Positions 28,401-36,016 of a stretch of 64,000 nt of DNA are shown piece by piece (the stretch's first letter is position 1; each line of letters opens with the position of its first letter). The position numbers were made by a program, and so were the translations under genes. The DNA comes from Raineya sp. (GTDB taxonomy: Bacteria > Bacteroidota > Bacteroidia > Cytophagales > Thermonemataceae). The notes beneath the pieces are model-generated. The model had not been told where the DNA came from. It saw only the letters and a list, made by a program, of their open reading frames with translations, and made no database searches. The DNA lies in assembly GCA_025454915.1 (NCBI GenBank), contig JALONN010000008.1, forward strand, positions 62,001-126,000. The letters run 5' to 3'.

Positions 28401-28585
28401 GAACGCTCGACCCCAACACCTTAGATATGGCAATAGATGCCCTTGAAGCCCTCCAGAATACAGGCAAGACCATTGGCATTATTTCGCATGTAGATGCTTT
28501 AAAAGAGCGTGTAAAACTGCAAATAAAAGTTGAAAAGAAAGGAGGAGGAGTGAGTACCTTAAAATTACCTAAAATTAGACATTAG
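25436..28585 (+). CDS. sbcC: Exonuclease subunit SbcC (Rad50-like ATPase)
   Basis: The 1049-residue SMC-type ATPase has Walker A GDTGSGKT at 37-44 and two long antiparallel coiled coils. A zinc hook CPVC starts at about residue 535 (ENCPVCGSTNHP). The ABC signature LSGGESFLVSLALALGL and Walker B LFIDEGFGTLD come near the C-terminus. With SbcD it forms the nuclease that processes hairpins and blocked DNA ends. Its start overlaps the NlpE-like gene, so translation may be coupled. The call is secure. Confidence 0.95.
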   Translation: MKILKIKLKNIQSLQGEHEIDFTKPYFADNGLFLITGDTGSGKTSILDAITLALYSRTTRHGNETSEGLAENIMSRNTTDCYAEVTFEVNEKRYSSRWETDRAFRGKIALENKVKTPAMFFQNLDNQEDNESKKSSVLKKVEELTKLDYEQFLRSVMLAQGDFTKFLRSKPAERAELLEKMTGTDIYREISKQAHQRNEHEKKQLENLKNKIQEISLFSATELEQIKEEDLKLKNELLEIENSLKSITPQLQNLEMLKRLEKEILEYQERLNLLKKEEEAFMPKAEALFWHEKTHVFQGEWQALQKLGKEIENAVNEQENLENQQNKLQTQYISYEQIYENKKQELEKYLAFKQQQETIVQEELIPLEVTLVEKNKTLENEENKFSKLRENYRILLSETQQEFEYEPAKSLEKCQENLKNVQEQLKEVSENLKNNKKELWQTKFDQTQSKYLLFKELEFKSQNIRDFEQELKIEKTAFEQEKEIFLQAEQELQRTKTAIEATKQTISDLERLIRQAIVIKNYETERNTLKEGENCPVCGSTNHPYITHPPQDTISEDEKRLNLAKKQLQELEQKERQNQAQILASTLDNREKNIQHLEMKIKNIVQEFEKQNIAIESIPQRIAELQNLMQQCKQELENHQNVENSFRKLEKQLKLLEKEQEIWTQKSQNERLKQDLEALEAQKQSFFDGKSSQIVLKEIRNKFEQIEIEEKKASSDFQGVQNELHKVQLLLENTLKTRNTKQEESDELWRILKPIIKEQGFASREDVENKMLSQETQEAYKQEQSRLLRNTIEVKSVLESKQKQSDELLEGLVAGVSEISLKQEMDNLKQKQSSKNQRLGEINQQLKTYEINSKRYQELEELITKQTEICERWKKLDKIIGSSDGKKFSEFAQSLTLQRLVGLANIHLSRLNRRYVIRKAEALENTKKIEEQALELEIIDREQADAIRPVESLSGGESFLVSLALALGLSDLASKNVRIDSLFIDEGFGTLDPNTLDMAIDALEALQNTGKTIGIISHVDALKERVKLQIKVEKKGGGVSTLKLPKIRH

Positions 28586-28632
28586 CCAATTATCAATGAA
28601 CATTGGTCATTTACCATTTACCATTATTTAGT

Positions 28633-29610
28633 ATGTTTTTTTCTCTTATTATTCCTGTATATAACCGTCCTGATGAGTTAGATGAACTTTTAGAATCTCT
28701 TACCAAACAGGTTTTTGATACTGCTAAAATCCGTTTTGAAGTGGTGGTGATTGAAGATGGCTCTAAAAATAAAGCAGACCAAGTAGCTAAAAAATATAAG
28801 AATCAGTTTGATTTAACCTACTTTTATAAAGAAAACGCAGGGCAGGGCTTTGCCCGAAATACAGGTTTTGAGATAGCCAAAGGAGATTATTTAGTGGTAT
28901 TCGATTCGGATGCACTTGTGCCTCCTCATTATCTGCAAACAGTGTACGATTTTCTCGAAAAAACACCCTTAGATGCTTTTGGTGGAGCAGACAAAGCCCA
29001 TGAAAGCTTTACAGATACACAAAAAGCTATTAGCTATGCTATGACTTCACTTTTTTCTACTGGAGGCATACGTGGCAATACTAAATCGGCAGAGAAATTC
29101 AGACCACGTAGTTTTAATATGGGTATCTCAAGAGCTGTTTATGAAAAAACAAAAGGTTACAAAATTACCCGAATGGGCGAAGATATTGAGTTTAGTATCC
29201 GAATAGAAGACAACGGATTTAAGATAGGATTTATACCCAATGCATATGTGTATCATAAACGCAGAACAAGTTTCAAACAGTTTTATAAACAACTGCATTT
29301 TTTTGGACGTGGGAGAATCAATATTTGGCGTTTTTTTCCAAAAGAATTGAAACTGGTACATTGTTTTCCTGCTGCTTTTGTATTGTATACATTGGCAAGC
29401 CCCGTAGGCTTCTTGATACATCCGTTTTTAGGACTACTGATGACAGGCTCTCTGGCTTTTTACTTTATGGTCATTTGGATAGATGCACTGATTCAAACAA
29501 AAAGCCTAAAAGTCTCTTTGATGAGTGTAGGGGCTGTATGTGTGCAACTAACAGCCTATGGAATAGGCTTTATGACAGAAGCATGGAAAGAAATTTGGAA
29601 AAAGAAGTAA
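28633..29610 (+). CDS. Family 2 glycosyltransferase
   Basis: The product of 325 residues from ATG 28633 has a GT-A fold: IIPVYNRPDELDELLESL at the start, the DxD-like FDSDALV near 102-108, and GEDIEF near 190, the acceptor-side acidic motif. Two membrane segments occur near the C-terminus. It probably adds a sugar to a lipid or polymer at the inner membrane. A frame extension upstream to 28603 lacks support. Thirty bases of its 3' end are repeated at 30087-30116. Confidence 0.88.
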   Translation: MFFSLIIPVYNRPDELDELLESLTKQVFDTAKIRFEVVVIEDGSKNKADQVAKKYKNQFDLTYFYKENAGQGFARNTGFEIAKGDYLVVFDSDALVPPHYLQTVYDFLEKTPLDAFGGADKAHESFTDTQKAISYAMTSLFSTGGIRGNTKSAEKFRPRSFNMGISRAVYEKTKGYKITRMGEDIEFSIRIEDNGFKIGFIPNAYVYHKRRTSFKQFYKQLHFFGRGRINIWRFFPKELKLVHCFPAAFVLYTLASPVGFLIHPFLGLLMTGSLAFYFMVIWIDALIQTKSLKVSLMSVGAVCVQLTAYGIGFMTEAWKEIWKKK

Positions 29611-29620
29611 AAATTTACTA

Positions 29621-29989
29621 ATGATGATAAAATTGCTAAGTAAATGGTTTTTTAATACTTGGATAAAGAGAAAGTTTTTAAATAAATGGTTTATAACAAA
29701 TAATTTCGGACTTGTTGAGTGTATTCAAGTACAAGGAGAATATCTAACTGTAAAAAATAAAAAAGGAACATTTCAAGTTAGAAAAGAAAGTATCTCAAAA
29801 ATTCTTCCAACTCCTAAATTTAAGATAGGGGATATGGTTTATGAATTGAACAAACCTAATATTAAAGTTATTGTAAGTGATATGTTTTGGCATTTTAAAA
29901 GAAAAAAATATGTTTATTATGTTGATATAAATGGGAAAAGAAAATCAAAGTGGTTATATGATAAGGATTTAATAGTTTTTTATGACTGA
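29621..29989 (+). CDS. DUF2158-like (YodC-type) small protein
   Basis: The 122-residue protein ends with a domain at about 62-120 whose pattern PKFKIGDMVYELNKPNIKVIV..YVDINGKRKSKWLYDKDL follows the DUF2158/YodC small-protein layout. In that layout an 'FKxGDxVxLKS' start is followed by a Trp strand and a C-terminal acidic end. A basic N-terminal extension precedes it. A second, frameshifted copy of this domain lies at 30255-30456. The function of DUF2158 is unknown. It follows the glycosyltransferase by 10 bases. Confidence 0.6.
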   Translation: MMIKLLSKWFFNTWIKRKFLNKWFITNNFGLVECIQVQGEYLTVKNKKGTFQVRKESISKILPTPKFKIGDMVYELNKPNIKVIVSDMFWHFKRKKYVYYVDINGKRKSKWLYDKDLIVFYD

Positions 29990-30023
29990 TAATCTAAACC
30001 CAAATTAAAACTTGATGATAGAG

Positions 30024-30070
30024 ATTCGGAATTAGCTTCGTTGAGCCTTTCAGGGTTACAAATTCCGAAT
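30024..30070. repeat. Perfect 10-base inverted repeat
   Basis: ATTCGGAATT (30024-30033) and AATTCCGAAT (30061-30070) are exact reverse complements, separated by 27 bases. It lies just before the duplicated glycosyltransferase tail, at the edge of the duplicated block. It could be a hairpin or a recombination relic. Confidence 0.65.
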
Positions 30071-30086
30071 AGCAAAGCTTCTTGAG

Positions 30087-30116
30087 AGAAGCATGGAAAG
30101 AAATTTGGAAAAAGAA
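30087..30116 (+). repeat. Duplicated 3' end of the glycosyltransferase gene
   Basis: Thirty bases are identical to 29577-29606, the last codons of the glycosyltransferase gene, 510 bases downstream. A second DUF2158-like gene follows, as it does after the intact copy, so the block is a tandem duplication of gene end plus small gene. Confidence 0.85.
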
Positions 30117-30254
30117 ATGATTATGAGGCATTAAGATTAGTAGTAGAATACTAAATTTTAAGTGAAAAAGATAATATTAAATGGTTTCTCCAAATTATTT
30201 AAAAATAAAAGAGATAAACACGAACTTTTTTAAATTGCAAGGAGTTTAGCTTTT

Positions 30255-30456
30255 ATGGCTGTTCCAAAATTTAAACTTGGAGCTCTAGTCTATTTAAAAA
30301 TCTAACCCAGAAATTCATATGGTTATTTGTGGCTACGTCACAAGAGGCAGAAAGAATTATTATTATCTGGGAAAAGTAAATTGCAGATGGCTTGATAGAA
30401 ATGGACATCAACGCAAAGATACTTTTCACGAAGATGAGTTAGATTTAGTAGATTAA
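30255..30456 (+). pseudogene. Frameshifted DUF2158-like (YodC-type) gene
   Basis: An AAGGAG ribosome site (30239-30244) precedes ATG at 30255. The frame reads MAVPKFKLGALVYLK, then hits TAA at 30303. Dropping one A from the A5 run at 30296-30300 restores a 66-residue protein continuing NPEIHMVICGYVTR, then LGKVNCRWLDRNGHQRKD and FHEDELDLVD. This is a good DUF2158 match and a paralogue of the end of the protein at 29621-29989. Either a recent frameshift or a sequencing error in the A run. Confidence 0.8.
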
Positions 30457-30515
30457 AGTTCCCTAGCCAAAAGATAAATAGATATAAAAATATATACAGA
30501 TAAAATATTGGCGGG

Positions 30516-30547
30516 AAAAGGTAGAATCTAGACGATTTTACCTTTTT
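30516..30547 (+). terminator. Probable terminator after the frameshifted gene
   Basis: AAAAGGTAGAAT pairs with ATTTTACCTTTT (30535-30546, one G-U pair) and is followed by T residues. Confidence 0.6.
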
Positions 30548-30615
30548 TTATTTCTCTTTTCATTGTTTTTCAAGAAGTTTTTGTATTTAGTTTTAACTTT
30601 CTATCTTAACTCCTT

Positions 30616-30712
30616 AAAAAACTTAACACTGATACACAAAAGCATTGATATTCATGCCTGCTCCAAGATTTCCTTTTATAATTAAATCGGAATGGTAGCT
30701 ACTCGAATTTTA
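30616..30712 (-). pseudogene. Remnant A of the ketoacyl synthase III 3' end
   Basis: The first 43 bases (30616-30658) are identical to 37689-37731 at the 3' end of the intact ketoacyl synthase gene, including its stop codon. The next bases match 37789-37843 after an internal deletion of about 60 bases. The orientation is the same as the intact gene. No frame survives. Confidence 0.85.
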
Positions 30713-30751
30713 TACTAAATTTTAACAGTTTTACTTTTTTATAAATAGAAA

Positions 30752-30770
30752 GGTTGGTAGAATACCAACC
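30752..30770. repeat. Short hairpin with GGTA-GAA-TACC core
   Basis: GGTTGGTA and TACCAACC pair over a GAA loop. Similar cores with different stems occur at 30137-30154 and 31427-31453. The 30713-30903 gap otherwise holds nothing I can identify. Confidence 0.55.
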
Positions 30771-30903
30771 ACATATGAAATTCCTAATAGTAAGGATAGA
30801 TGATAGTTACTTTCATTAAAACTCTTGCTTCTGAGTTTTCTAGTACTTTTGCTTTAAATAATCATCTCATAATCTTATTATTATCAAATTAAGTTTCGGC
30901 AAT

Positions 30904-31326
30904 TTAATAGGTTGATTTTTTGAATTTGTTGAATATACTAATAACCTCTTGATTATTAGATAACTCTAATAATTCTTCCATTAAAATCCATATTCCATCT
31001 TCACTGATATTGCTCAATGGAAGAAATATAAATAGCTTTAAATAATCATCTACTACAATAACTTTAGAACCATAACTACGCAATTTTGAGTTATTTATAT
31101 TGTCAATACTGAGATTTAATTCAGAATAATCTGTATTAGATGAGATTAATCCTAATTCTAGATATATTTCTAAACAGTTGTTGCTTTTAATTCCTGCCTG
31201 AAATGTATTTAAAAAATTAGTCGAAAAAGTACACCAGTTACTCGATTTGTTAATAAATTCAGTAACCTGATATTTTTCAAGTAATACTTTTTCTAACACT
31301 TGCATTGTTTGACCTACATTATCCAT
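30904..31326 (-). CDS. Hypothetical cytoplasmic protein
   Basis: The 140-residue protein begins MDNVGQTMQVLEKVLLEKY. An alpha/beta pattern follows (SNWCTFSTNFLNTFQAGIKSNNCLEIYLELG..SYGSKVIVVDDYLKLFIFLPLSNISEDGIWILMEELLEL) that resembles a small chaperone-like or YbjN fold. That is inference. The gene is very AT-rich and isolated in the plastic region between two ketoacyl synthase remnants. Confidence 0.6.
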   Translation of the reverse strand: MDNVGQTMQVLEKVLLEKYQVTEFINKSSNWCTFSTNFLNTFQAGIKSNNCLEIYLELGLISSNTDYSELNLSIDNINNSKLRSYGSKVIVVDDYLKLFIFLPLSNISEDGIWILMEELLELSNNQEVISIFNKFKKSTY

Positions 31327-31426
31327 ATTTGATATGTTTAAAGTTATTTTTGTTATTTAAGTTTTAGTATATTTTTGAAATGAAATTCATTACCAATATA
31401 TTAGTTATAATGCTGTTTTATGCTAT

Positions 31427-31453
31427 TTGTGATTAGTAGAATACCCATCACAA
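31427..31453. repeat. Hairpin with GTA-GAA-TAC core
   Basis: TTGTGAT (31427-31433) pairs with ATCACAA (31447-31453), with GTA/TAC pairing inside around GAA. It is in the 31327-31595 gap, which shows no gene. Confidence 0.5.
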
Positions 31454-31595
31454 GTGAAGAAGTAAAAGTGTTTGATTATGAGTTATTAAGTTTTTTTGTT
31501 TATAAAAACTCGATATTGATTTTCTCTATAGATGAAAACAAATTATAAAGAAGTGTATTGAATTTATATAGATTTGTAATTTAGGTATGGAAATG

Positions 31596-32063
31596 CTAGT
31601 AAAAAAGTGAATAATATATTTTTCCTAAAATATTATCATTGTCATTCAGCCATTTACAATGACTATATAGTTTTATATTTATATCCTTTCCCAACAAAGA
31701 TAGTATAAAGTTTGCAGTACTAAAAGAATAGACAAGCTCATTGCATTCGTAATTACTTAAATTATAGAGATTATTTGGGTTCCTTACAATTCTTATAATG
31801 TTTTCTTGCAATTTGTTTTTTATACGTATTTTTTTTATAAATATATCATCATTAATAAATTTTATTTTAAAGCCTTGAGGCTTCTTTTTATTAATTCTAA
31901 ACAAAAAAAAGTCATATCCTTCGTTAGAAACTATAAATAATGTATCTTCTTTGGATTTTATTTTTTCTCCTTCAAGAAATTTATATAGTCTGATACTATC
32001 TCGATTTTGACTATATGTACTTTTATAAGTAATCAAAATGAGAACTATTAACAAAATTTTCAT
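31596..32063 (-). CDS. Exported hypothetical protein
   Basis: The 155-residue protein has a signal peptide (MKILLIVLILITYKSTYSQ). A small charged domain follows, including SKEDTLFIVSNEGYDFFLFRINKKKPQGFKIKFINDD. No cysteine pair or catalytic motif is obvious. It is very AT-rich, as is common for accessory Bacteroidota genes. Function unknown. Confidence 0.6.
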   Translation of the reverse strand: MKILLIVLILITYKSTYSQNRDSIRLYKFLEGEKIKSKEDTLFIVSNEGYDFFLFRINKKKPQGFKIKFINDDIFIKKIRIKNKLQENIIRIVRNPNNLYNLSNYECNELVYSFSTANFILSLLGKDINIKLYSHCKWLNDNDNILGKIYYSLFY

Positions 32064-32149
32064 AAAATGTACTTATTTTCCTTTAAGTAGGTTTGTATGC
32101 CCAATATCAGAAATCTAATCAATTATCTTTTCTCTTATCTTTTTTCTTT

Positions 32150-32380
32150 AAAAAACTTAACACTGATACACAAAAGCATTGATATTCATGCCTGCCCCAA
32201 CTGAGGCAAACAGCACAATATCACCTTCTTGTAAGGTTTGGTCTTCAAGATTACCTTTTTTAATTTGGTAGTATAATGTGGGGATAGTACAAATAATGTA
32301 ATTCGTGATAGGTAAACGAAGCAGATTCGTGAGCTAGAATCTCCATCTTCGCCAACCCACAACCATTAGCAATTATTGTA
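32150..32380 (-). pseudogene. Remnant B of the ketoacyl synthase III gene
   Basis: The 43 bases at 32150-32192 are identical to 37689-37731. Similarity to the intact gene continues with point changes to about 32290. After a deletion it resumes at 32311-32380, which matches 38137-38201 (GATTCGTGAGCTAGAAT versus GATTCGTGGGCTAGAAT). Frames are broken. This fills the 32064-32420 gap. Confidence 0.85.
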
Positions 32381-32420
32381 AAGTATAGGTTTGGGTTTTA
32401 TGTAGTGATTTAATAAACAA

Positions 32421-32735
32421 CTAGAGAAAAGTGTTGGTGTTGATAAATTTTGTCAATTTAATAGCTTTCTCAGGGCATGCTTGTATACAAAGACCACAAG
32501 CATGGCATTGGTCTGGATTGACAACGTATGCTTTTTGTTTAAAGAAAAAGGTTTTGATTTTTCCTTTTAAGCTAAGTTTTGCTTTATCTTTCTTTGTTAT
32601 GGGTCTCATTTCAAATACGTTATAAGGGCAAACAGTTACGCAATCTTCTTTGCCACCACAGCTATTGAAGTTAACAATAGGCATCAGTTTTTCTGTTATA
32701 TCAGAACAATTTGAATTGTCTAAAATTCTTTTCAT
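32421..32735 (-). CDS. 4Fe-4S dicluster ferredoxin-type protein
   Basis: The 104-residue protein (ATG 32735; the longer frame to 32804 starts with GTG) has two cluster motifs. The first is CGGKEDCVTVCP, with fewer or unusually spaced Cys; the second is the canonical CHACGLCIQACP. Both are typical of ferredoxins that pass electrons in the cytoplasm. The first motif has CxxxxxCxxxCP instead of CxxCxxCxxxCP, so that cluster may bind differently. It sits in the plastic region and has no evident partner. Confidence 0.8.
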   Translation of the reverse strand: MKRILDNSNCSDITEKLMPIVNFNSCGGKEDCVTVCPYNVFEMRPITKKDKAKLSLKGKIKTFFFKQKAYVVNPDQCHACGLCIQACPEKAIKLTKFINTNTFL

Positions 32736-32853
32736 AATTTTATTATAAATTTTGAAGCCATTTACATTGTTTTGTTGAAATGGAATGACTATTGGTATCT
32801 TCACAATGGATTATCACTAAGAAATCCTCAAATAAAGATGTTTTAAAATAATT

Positions 32854-33654
32854 TTATTCAACAACAATACTAAGTATCTGTGAGGTATGAGCCGAAAAAT
32901 AACCCAAAGCACCACCACTTATATTAGTGGGTGGATTTGCAGGTGAAATGCCACCTCCAGGACCATTGCTAGTAAGTTGATTGACTGCTGTATAGTAAGT
33001 GTGTATATTTTTATCTATACTTCTCATTTCTACATACACAATATCACCTTTCTTGACAGAATCTCCATCATCTTCAGGTATATCCAAATCTCTTTGATTA
33101 GCTACACCATTTCCCAAATTATCAGATTCAATTTCAAAAACGATACCTTTTTTACTATTTGCTCTTACAATGAAAGCATAGTTATTACCTAATGTTGGTG
33201 GGTCAGTGTACTCAGGCAGAACATCATAATTGGTATTACCTAAGAAGGTCATGGGAATTAATTTAAGCCCAGTTAGTGGTACCTTTTCTGGTAGCTCACT
33301 TTGAGCAGTATATGTTTTTCCATCTAATAAAACCTTTAGTGTATAGGTTCTGCCTGATACACCAGCTTTAAGTTTTTCGGTATTGTAATTACCATCAGAC
33401 GTGTACTTTAGGGTATCTATCATACCTAAATTGTCGCTAATGATTACCAAAGCATTGCTTACTGCTGGATATTGGTTAGCTTGTGTAAATGCTACTGACC
33501 GTGTAACACGTACAATATGTGGCTCTTCTTTGTCAGAAATGTTACCCTCAATAACGAGCTGTCCGCTTTTGTTTTCCAAGTTCAAATCTATTTCTTTTTC
33601 ACAAGCTGTAAGTGTAAGAAGTGATACAGCTGAAACAATTATTAGCTTTTTCAT
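32854..33654 (-). CDS. DUF4249 lipoprotein, partner of the TonB receptor
   Basis: The 266-residue protein has a lipoprotein signal ending LTAC with E-K-E after it. The DUF4249 domain follows (IDLNLENKSGQLVIEGNISDKEEPHIVRVTRSVAF..YPAVSNALVIISDN). In Bacteroidota this family sits beside TonB-dependent receptors, as here: the receptor gene ends 4 bases before this start. It is probably a surface-exposed or periplasmic ligand-binding partner. Confidence 0.9.
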   Translation of the reverse strand: MKKLIIVSAVSLLTLTACEKEIDLNLENKSGQLVIEGNISDKEEPHIVRVTRSVAFTQANQYPAVSNALVIISDNLGMIDTLKYTSDGNYNTEKLKAGVSGRTYTLKVLLDGKTYTAQSELPEKVPLTGLKLIPMTFLGNTNYDVLPEYTDPPTLGNNYAFIVRANSKKGIVFEIESDNLGNGVANQRDLDIPEDDGDSVKKGDIVYVEMRSIDKNIHTYYTAVNQLTSNGPGGGISPANPPTNISGGALGYFSAHTSQILSIVVE

Positions 33655-33657
33655 TTT

Positions 33658-35979
33658 TTAAAATTTAAAATTGTATGTGATACTAGGTATCCACCTAAAA
33701 AGTGAAGTTTGTAGAGTCCGAGTGGTACCTTCTCTATCTGGGTTGTCTTGAAATTCAATAAAATAGGCATTTTGGCGACCATAGGCGTTGTATACACCAA
33801 AAGTCCATGAGCCTTGAAGTTTTTTACCCTTCTTTGCCTCATAGGTAGCACTCAAATCAAGCCTATGATAGGCTGGCATTCGGTCAGCATTACGACTGTC
33901 GTAATGAAAAATAGTTTGTCCATTTATTTCATATTTACCTGTTGGATATGTAACAGCGTTACCTGTGTTATATACAAATAAGCCAGATAAAGTCCATTTG
34001 GGGCTAAGAAGATACGTAACTACTACAGATAAATCATGTGTTCTGTCCAATCTGGAATTGTACCATTGATTATTATTAATACCATCTATCTTTCTCTCGG
34101 TTTTTGAGAGTGTGTATGATACCCATCCTGTTAGTTTTCCTGATTTCTTTTTTGCAATAAACTCTAAACCATAGGCTCTTCCCCTGCCAAATAACAAATC
34201 AGCCTCTATGTCTTTACCTGCATTAAATGATATATCAGCTCCATTGCGGTAGTCTATTTGATTTTGCATATTTTTATAATAGACCTCTGTATTAATTTCG
34301 TAGTTGTTATCATCAAAATTTCTACTATAACCTAAGCTTATTTGATCAGATATTTCGGGTTTTACAGTGTAGCTGCTTCCTATCCACTGGTCAGTTGGAT
34401 TGCCACTCGTGCTATTACTCAAAAGGTGTAAGTTTTGAGTATTTCTTGAATATGCGGCTTTGAAACTACTTACTTGATTAATTCTGTAGTTGGAGGAAAA
34501 CCTTGGTTCAAGATTAAAATAAGTTTTGCCCCAGTCCCCTTTTGCTAGTTGAACACTGTCTTTCAGTACCCCATTTTCATAAATATTATAGGTATCACCC
34601 CCCAAAATCGTAAATGCTGAAAGACGTAAACCGTAGCTCAATGTTAATTTATTGGTAACCTTATGGTCATCGTTGATATAAATAGCTTTTTCAAGTGAAG
34701 TTCTTGATTTTCTTGCAAAACTGCTCGATAAGTTACCATTTATGGTGGTAGGGGAAATTGTGTGGTGTATGGTATTTGTACCAAATCTAATAAAATGATT
34801 ATCAGAAATATACCATGAGAAGTCTTTTTTGAGATTCCAGTCTTGTATTTTTGATCTGACAGTCACATTTATAACCTCATTCTTAAAGTTAATATCATAA
34901 TTATAATTGCTGTAAGTCAATGCTGTATTTGAAAACAGTTTTTTACTCATTATACTGCTCCATCGTAGCGTTCCTGATGCATTACCCCAATTGGTATTAA
35001 AATTATCACTGAGACCTAATATGTCCCTTCCAAAATAACCAGAAAGATAGATTCTGTTGTTTTTATTGATTTGAGCATTAGCCTTTATGTTTAAATCGTA
35101 AAAAAATAATTCATTTTCTCTAAATTGCTCCGTTAAACCCAAAAACAAATCGGCATAGGTTCTACGCCCTGAAATAATAAATGAAGATTTATCTTTTTTA
35201 ATAGGTCCTTCTACACTTAAACGACTGCTGATGAGACCAATGCCACCATTAGTTACAAAATTTTGATTGTTTCCATCTTTCATTTTTATATCAAGCACTG
35301 ATGAAAGCCTTCCTCCGTATTGAGCTGGTGCATTGCCTTTGATAATAGTAGCATCTTTGAGTGCATCACTATTGAATGTGCTAAAAAAACCAAACAAATG
35401 AGAAGCATTATACACTGGAGCTTCGTCAAGCAATATGAGGTTCTGGTCAACGGCTCCACCACGCACACTAAAACCACTATTACCCTCACTGCTGCTTTTT
35501 ATGCCAGGTAGAAGTTGTATGGTTTTGAGTATATCTTTTTCACCAAATAAGACTGGTAATTTCTCAATACTTTTAATATTTAAGACCTCAGTACCCATCT
35601 GTGGGGTAGATAAGTTCTCGTCACTCTTTTTGTCAGAAATTACTACTTCATCAATAGCAACCGAAGATGGTTCAAGAAAAATATCCAACTTTAGATTATT
35701 TGTGATATTTAATTTTATTTTTTGAACCTCATAACCTATGTATGATACCACTATCGTCTGATTGCCTTCTGGTAAGGATAATGAATAAAAGCCGTATTCG
35801 TTTGCTAAAGTTCCCAACCTTGGATTTTCTTCTAATCTAATGACTACCCCTATCAACAATTCTCCATTTTGTTTGTCTTTTACAGTACCACTTAAGGAGT
35901 ATTTATGTTGAGCCAAAACAAGTGTAGGTATAAATAATACTAATACTAATACTAAAATACAGCTAATAAACTTTTGCAT
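33658..35979 (-). CDS. TonB-dependent receptor with carboxypeptidase-regulatory-like domain
   Basis: The 773-residue protein has a signal peptide. A CarboxypepD_reg-like domain (YSLSGTVKDKQNGELLIGVVIRLEE) spans about 25-105. A plug domain follows with GEKDILKTIQLLPGIKSSSEGNSGFSVRGGAVDQNLILLDEAPVYNASHLFGFFSTFN at about 140-200, and then a large beta barrel ending in SITYNFKF with a terminal aromatic. It imports a substrate across the outer membrane with TonB energy; the ligand is unknown. It is the first gene of the pair with DUF4249. Confidence 0.93.
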   Translation of the reverse strand: MQKFISCILVLVLVLFIPTLVLAQHKYSLSGTVKDKQNGELLIGVVIRLEENPRLGTLANEYGFYSLSLPEGNQTIVVSYIGYEVQKIKLNITNNLKLDIFLEPSSVAIDEVVISDKKSDENLSTPQMGTEVLNIKSIEKLPVLFGEKDILKTIQLLPGIKSSSEGNSGFSVRGGAVDQNLILLDEAPVYNASHLFGFFSTFNSDALKDATIIKGNAPAQYGGRLSSVLDIKMKDGNNQNFVTNGGIGLISSRLSVEGPIKKDKSSFIISGRRTYADLFLGLTEQFRENELFFYDLNIKANAQINKNNRIYLSGYFGRDILGLSDNFNTNWGNASGTLRWSSIMSKKLFSNTALTYSNYNYDINFKNEVINVTVRSKIQDWNLKKDFSWYISDNHFIRFGTNTIHHTISPTTINGNLSSSFARKSRTSLEKAIYINDDHKVTNKLTLSYGLRLSAFTILGGDTYNIYENGVLKDSVQLAKGDWGKTYFNLEPRFSSNYRINQVSSFKAAYSRNTQNLHLLSNSTSGNPTDQWIGSSYTVKPEISDQISLGYSRNFDDNNYEINTEVYYKNMQNQIDYRNGADISFNAGKDIEADLLFGRGRAYGLEFIAKKKSGKLTGWVSYTLSKTERKIDGINNNQWYNSRLDRTHDLSVVVTYLLSPKWTLSGLFVYNTGNAVTYPTGKYEINGQTIFHYDSRNADRMPAYHRLDLSATYEAKKGKKLQGSWTFGVYNAYGRQNAYFIEFQDNPDREGTTRTLQTSLFRWIPSITYNFKF

Positions 35980-36016
35980 AATCTTATTGATTTTTTATGT
36001 CTTAAAACTTGTTTTT

